Part shown: positions 59,401 through 64,000 of the stretch, in pieces | How the letters are laid out: each line of letters starts with the position of its first letter | How positions within the stretch are numbered: the first letter of the stretch is position 1 | Source: Anaeramoeba ignava | Taxonomy: Eukaryota; Metamonada; Anaeramoebidae | Length of the DNA stretch: 64,000 nucleotides | Direction: 5' to 3' | NCBI GenBank assembly: GCA_028826165.1 | Contig: JAPDFW010000022.1 | Coordinates: forward strand, 682,001 to 746,000 | Translations under genes and position numbers: made by a program | Notes under the pieces: model-generated | Told to the model about the DNA's origin: nothing | Databases searched by the model: none | The model's input: only the letters and a program-made list of their open reading frames with translations

Positions 59401-60780
59401 ACGCGAGATGTGGAGCTTCTTCAAGTTTTCCAATGATAATATTTTTTCTGGGAAAGTGTTCAATGGATTGCAAGAAATATTCAAGAATTGCAAGTTTTTG
59501 AGTTTGGAAAAGCTTTGGGGAAGATTATTGATGGAATTGCAAGTTAATGTGAGTTTGTTTAGCTGAGATAATTTGCCGAAATTTTTGGGTAAAGTTTTAA
59601 GGTTGTTTGAAGACAAATAAAGATTGCTGAGTTTTGTTAGTGAAGAAACGGAATCAGGCAGCTCTTGGATAAGATTACTTGAGAGGTTAAGGATGATAAG
59701 GGAAGTTAATTTGGAAATTTCTGAGGGAATCGCAACTATCTGGTTGTGTTGAAGATGCAAAAAATGGAGTTGGGAAACACCTGAGAAAAATTTTGATCCA
59801 AACGAGTCAATTTGGTTGTGGGATAAATTGAGTTCTGTCAGAGCTTTTGCAGACAAAACAGCGCTCTTCAGTTTGTTGTTGTTCATTGAGAGGACAGTCA
59901 AGGAATGAAGCTTGCTTATTGACGATGGAATTTGTTCAAATTGGTTGTGGTTCAAGTGGAGATGAGTAAGCGAAGATGACAAGTGATTGAGATTTTCTGG
60001 GAGAGAACTCAAGCAGTTCTTATCAAGCATAATAGTCTTCAACTCAGGAATGCTCCCGATTTCTGGGGATATAGAGACAATCTTGTTGTCGTTGGCAAAC
60101 AAATAATGCAATTTTTTAAGCATTCCAAATGAGTCGGGAATTTCTGTTAATTGATTGCTTGAAACATCTAAATACTGGAGATTTGAGAGTCCAGAAAACG
60201 TCGATGATTTCGGGAGCTCTTGAATCCAATTATTTGAAATATTGAGTGTAATTAAATTTTCCAGTTGGGATAATGAAGTTCCCCATTCAGTGATGTTATT
60301 CACTTCTAAATGGAGATCTTTTAATGCTTTAAAATTTTCTAATGATTCGGGTATTTTTTCAAGTTTATTTCTGTGCAGATTCAAGAACGTGAGGTTTGGA
60401 AAATCTGCTTTTTGAAGGGAAGGAAACTGCTGTAATTGATTCAAACTGAGATCGATATAGATAAGTTTTTTCAACTTACTAATTTTTTTTGGGATTTTTG
60501 ATAAAAAATTTGCACTTAAATCAAGATACGCTAAATTTTTCAAAGAAAATAATGAACTTGAAATTGTTTTTAATTGATTTTGATTCCAATGAAGAATTTG
60601 AAGTGATTTCTTGTTTTTGATAAATTTTGGTAATTTTTGTATTTTATTTCCTGTTAAAACTAATTTCTGTATTTGATCGTTTATTCCTGTTGAAGTTGAA
60701 ATTTTTTCTAAATTTTGATTTGTAAAATTTACTTCATTTATTGAATCTGTTTTTTCTGTTAAAAAATGAGAAGGATGCAT
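56430..60780 (-). CDS. Leucine-rich-repeat protein phosphatase 2C (LRR-PP2C)
   Basis: About 1,450 codons in one exon. Residues 20-620 hold two dozen or so leucine-rich repeats of the 23-residue type (LxxLxxLxLxxNxLxxIP), for example LKNLAYLDLSANFLSKIP. A PP2C (PPM) domain follows with RGKRKQMEDSI, FYAVYDGHSGD (metal-binding DGH), ESGTTAVIAL, FIANVGDSRAIL, LILVCDGVCDVVSDQEA and SSDNISVIVV, so all metal-binding motifs are present. A Ser/Lys insert splits the domain after the DGHSGD region, and a tail of several hundred Asn/Gln-rich residues (NQNQ, NHNQ, NQIK) ends the protein. One extra base near 58253, inside an AAAATC repeat, breaks the frame; removing it joins both halves. The architecture recalls PHLPP phosphatases and amoebal LRR-PP2C proteins; substrates are unknown. 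Confidence 0.9.
56840..57300 (-). repeat. Coding CAAAAT hexamer tract in LRR-PP2C tail
   Basis: On the minus strand (AATCAA)n with AATCAT, AATGAA and ATTAAA variants, encoding NQ/NH/NE/IK. Other-frame and antisense ORFs here are repeat shadows. Confidence 0.88.
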
Positions 60781-61203
60781 TTTTTTAATCAATTCAAAAA
60801 AAAAGAAAAAAAATGAAAAAAAAATAAAAGAAAAAAAAATTTTTTTTCGTTGTTGTTTTTTTGATTTTAATTTTAATTTTTTGATTTAATTTTGATTTAA
60901 TTTTAATTTTAATTTTAATTTTTGATTTTGATTTTTGATTTTAATTTTGATTTTGATTTTGATTTTAATTTTAATTTTAATTTTAATTTTAATTTTAATT
61001 TTAATTTTAATTTTGATTTTGATATTAATTTTTTGATTTTGATTTTAATTTTAATTTTTTGATTTTGATTTTGATTTTAATTTTGATTTTAATTTTAATT
61101 TTAATTTTAATTTTAATTTTAATTTTGATTTTAATTTAAATTTTAATTTTAATTTTGAATTTAATTTTAATTTTAATTTTAATTTTGATTTTTGGATTTG
61201 ATT
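60781..61203. repeat. Spacer of TTTTAA/TTTTGA hexamers between PAT1 and LRR-PP2C
   Basis: Both genes are on the minus strand; this 423-bp spacer holds the PAT1 3' region and the LRR-PP2C upstream region. It consists of (TTTTAA)n with TTTTGA. No gene. Confidence 0.75.
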
Positions 61204-63388
61204 TTAAATTTCTTGATTGATTAATTTGTGTAACTTAATCTCAAGATCATCTTCTGAATTTTTTGAAATCAATGAACTATTTTTTTAAATTAAATTAAAA
61301 AATATCAAGAAAATTAAATAAAAAATATCAAGAAATTTAATTAGAAAAATATTACTTGATTTCGAAAGAAATTTGTTTTTTTTCTTCTGAATTAGCTAGG
61401 AAATAAAGAAGAGAAATCAATTCAAATCGAATAATTTTTGTTTGATTTATATCAAATAAATTGCATTCTTTCTCTTTTGATAATAAAGGGAAAATGATAA
61501 CTTCAATTTTTCCTTGAAATAATTGAACCAACATTTGAATATTTTTTGATTGAAAATTTAAAGGAGAAACAAATTTTGATTGCAATTGATAAAGAAAGGC
61601 ATGAATAATCCAAATTGTTGGAAATATTTGGAGAGATTCATGCATTTTCTGAGGTAATTCTTGGGAAATTTCATAAACTCCTTTAACAAGTGATTCAAAA
61701 AGAATATCAAGAATTTCATGATCCTTATTTCGAAGAATAATATTAACAATTTCTGAGCATAATAAGAAATCGGAATTTTTTATCCCAAATGAATTCATGA
61801 TAGAAGACCATGAGATAAACGAATATAGAATATGAGAAATTATCAAATTGCTGAGAAATAAAGGAACCATTCTGAGTATTTTGATTAAAAGTGTTTTTCC
61901 TTTTGGAATTGAAAGTAAATTTTCAACAAATTTTGTTTGTAAATGAAGGCTTTTCTTCAATTTTAATAATAACGCTTCTTCCATTTCTTGATATTGTGAT
62001 TGTTGATTTGGCCCACCAAAATAAAAACCAACTCTTGATTGTTCAATTTGAATCAATATATCGTGTATTTCTTCAATTTCAAAAAGAATTTCTTGTTCTT
62101 TAAATACTGTTTCTTGATTTGGAATCAATTCTTCTTCTTTGATTTGGAAAAGCCCATTTGCATCTTTCCATTTTGATAAATATATTGGGTTTAATGGAAA
62201 TAAATTTTTGTTTGGTGGTTTCCAAATAAAATCTATTGAAAAATCAAAATAATTTGCTTTTGGTTGAAATGGACGTGGATAATTTGGTTTGTTATAATAT
62301 TTTTGAATAAATAAATTGTAGTAATCCTGATTTAATGGTATCATTTTGGCAAATTCCCTTTTATAAAGATATATAATTTGTTGATAATCTTCATTTGTCA
62401 TAAAAAATTCTTTTGGTGATATAATTTGGTGTTGATAATTTGGATAGCGTCTGTATCTGTTGTTTTGATAATAATTTTGATTTTGTCTTTGATTTTGATT
62501 TTGATTTTGTCTTTGATTTTGTCTTTGATTTTGATTTTGTCTTTGATTTTGATTTTGTCTTTGATTTTGATTTTGATTTTGTCTTTGATTTTGATTTTGA
62601 TTTTGATTTTGATTTTGATTTTGATTTTGATTTTGATTTTGATTTTGATTTTGTCTTTGATTTTGATTTTGATTTTGATTTTGATTTTTAATTTGATTTT
62701 GATTTTGGTTTTGATTTTGATTTTGATTTTTAATTTGATTTTGATTTTGATTTTGATTTTGATTTTGATTTTGATTTTGATTTTGATTTTGATTTTGATT
62801 TTGATTTTGTCTTTGATTTTGATTTTGATTTTGATTTTGATTTTTAATTTGATTTTGATTTTGATTTTGATTTTGTCTTTGATTTTGATTTTGATTTTGA
62901 TTTTGATTTTGATTTTGATTTTGATTTTGATTTTGATTTTGTCTTTGATTTTGATTTTGATTTTGATTTTGATTTAGATTTTGATTTTGATTTTTAATTT
63001 GGTTTTGATTTTGATTTTGATTTTGATTTTTATTTTGATTTTGATTTTTATTTTGATTTTGATTTTCAATTTGATTTTGATTTTGATTTTTATTTTGATT
63101 TTGATTTTGATTTTGATTTTTATTTTGATTTTGATTTTGATTTTCATTTTCATTTTCAATTTGATTTTGATTTTTTCTTTGATTTTGGATTTGTCTTTGA
63201 TATTGATTCCGATTTGAATCTTCATCGATATCAATATATAAATTTTCATTTATTTGTTGATTTGAATTTGGCTTTTTATTCGTTTTTTTCTTTTTTTTTC
63301 TTTTTTTTTTCGTTTTTTGTGTTTCTTGATTTGTTTCATTTTTCTTTTTGTATGAATTAGTTTCTACAAGATCTTCGAATGAAATCAT
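61204..63388 (-). CDS. PAT1: PAT1 mRNA-decapping factor homologue with very long NQ tract
   Basis: Two exons, 61356-63388 and 61204-61276, 701 residues. After a Lys-rich N-terminus (KKKRKKKKKTNKK), residues about 55-320 are NQNQ repeats with Arg/Lys interruptions (NQRQNQ, NQIKNQ). The C-terminal 350 residues match the PAT1 family: EILFEIEEIHDILIQIEQS, LLSIPKGKTLLIKILRMVP, and a helical-repeat domain. PAT1 bridges the LSM1-7 ring, the DDX6 helicase and decapping enzymes in P-bodies. The prion-like NQ tract suits condensate formation, which is inference. The last exon encodes only 24 residues. Confidence 0.75.
62455..63170 (-). repeat. Coding CAAAAT hexamer tract in PAT1
   Basis: About 700 bases of (CAAAAT)n on the minus strand, with CAAAGA (Gln-Arg) and ATTAAA (Ile-Lys) variants spaced through it. 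The longest pure coding hexamer array in the window. Confidence 0.92.
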
Positions 63389-63503
63389 TTTTTAAAAAAT
63401 AATTATAATTATAATTAAAATTATAAAGAATTCTTTTTAATTTAAAAAAAGGAAAAAAATGAAATTTTTTTTTTCAATTTTTTTTTTTCAATTTTTTTTT
63501 AAA

Positions 63504-64000
63504 ATGAAAGAATTATCAATATTTTTATTAATATTCTGTGTTTTTTTCTCATTTTCAAAATCAGGTTTTTTAAATTAAAATTAAAATAAACTTAATTTTT
63601 AATTTAATTTTTAATTTTTAATTTAAAAATAGAAATCCAAGAGAAACCAACTCAAAAAAGTATTTCAATATGCAATCATTTAGCGAATTATATTAAAAAA
63701 TCTTTTATAAATGATAAAAATATTGAATCATTAAATTTAATTTCTTATTGTGAAGAAAAATTTCCATCTGAATTTATTAAAGAATGTCAAAACATTTCAA
63801 ATAAATATTCAAAGAAAATGATTCAAAAAATCACAGAGAACGAAGATCCTTGCACAGTTTGTCCATTAAATACAATAGAAAGCGAAAACGAGTTGGATTT
63901 AAATGACGAAAAACAAAATTTTTCTTTTGAAATTTCTCAAAAACATTTTTGTCATTTTTGTTTAGAAATTACTCAATCATTAAGAACATTAATCAGTGAA
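63504..64000 (+). CDS. Secreted saposin-like (SapB) protein, 3' end off the window
   Basis: Exon 1 is 63504-63564 and exon 2 starts at 63633 and runs off the end. Residues 1-20 are a clear signal peptide (MKELSIFLLIFCVFFSFSKS). A cysteine pattern of saposin B type follows: SICNHLANYI, ISYCEEKFPSEFIKECQNIS, then EDPCTVCPL. A second unit begins with HFCHFCLEITQSLR. Saposin-like proteins bind or perturb lipids in lysosomes or phagosomes; some in amoebae are pore-forming, but nothing here decides between lipid-transfer and lytic roles. Only 115 bp separate it from the PAT1 start. Confidence 0.75.

Overview
This is a nuclear window from a very AT-rich, intron-bearing protist. It holds about 22 protein-coding genes on both strands. 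Introns are GT-AG, stops are TAA and TGA with the standard code, and coding regions carry long Asn/Gln/Glu/Lys tracts. The species cannot be fixed from sequence alone. The style (NQ-rich proteins, RCC1+BTB proteins, simple-repeat introns) would suit an amoeboid protist such as an anaeramoebid metamonad or an amoebozoan, but that is a guess. I saw no prokaryotic operons, CRISPR arrays, tRNAs or rRNAs.

Layout: CFAP20 homologue (-, runs off the left edge); ~2,050-residue membrane protein with Ig-like repeats (-, 9 exons); ER HSP90/Grp94 (+); TAF7 (-); 4EHP-type cap-binding protein with a C-terminal membrane anchor (+); Arf GTPase (+); RING protein (+); RCC1-BTB protein (-); a beta-sandwich protein perhaps related to TRAPPC13/14 (+); fimbrin-like two-CH protein (+); a large protein with a degenerate kinase-like and a PARP-like region (-); PH-like protein (+); 8-TM protein (-); RNA polymerase II subunit RPB2 with an in-frame intein (+); CK2 alpha with an N-terminal hydrophobic segment (+); PX-BAR sorting nexin (+); COMMD protein (-); SMCR8-like protein (+); unknown 399-residue protein (+); LRR-PP2C phosphatase (-); PAT1 decapping factor (-); and a saposin-like secreted protein running off the right edge (+). 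Several serve mRNA synthesis and turnover (RPB2, TAF7, 4EHP, PAT1) and several serve membrane traffic (Arf, sorting nexin, COMMD, SMCR8). They are not an operon.

The most notable item is the 433-residue intein in RPB2 (41281-42579), with all splicing residues visible and a homing-endonuclease region whose LAGLIDADG motifs look decayed. The second theme is repeat biology. Spacers between genes are mostly short, while introns are swollen to 1.4 kb by simple repeats whose dominant unit differs from intron to intron. The same hexamer family, NAAAAT, appears in exons as CAAAAT/GAAAAT (Gln-Asn/Glu-Asn) and in introns as TAAAAT, which would be a stop in that frame.

All exon models were joined by hand from conserved protein blocks and GT/AG sites. 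For most complete genes the exon lengths sum to a whole number of codons. Four genes (membrane protein, 4EHP, RPB2, LRR-PP2C) each need a one-base correction to stay in frame. I read these as probable assembly or sequencing indels, but they should be checked.
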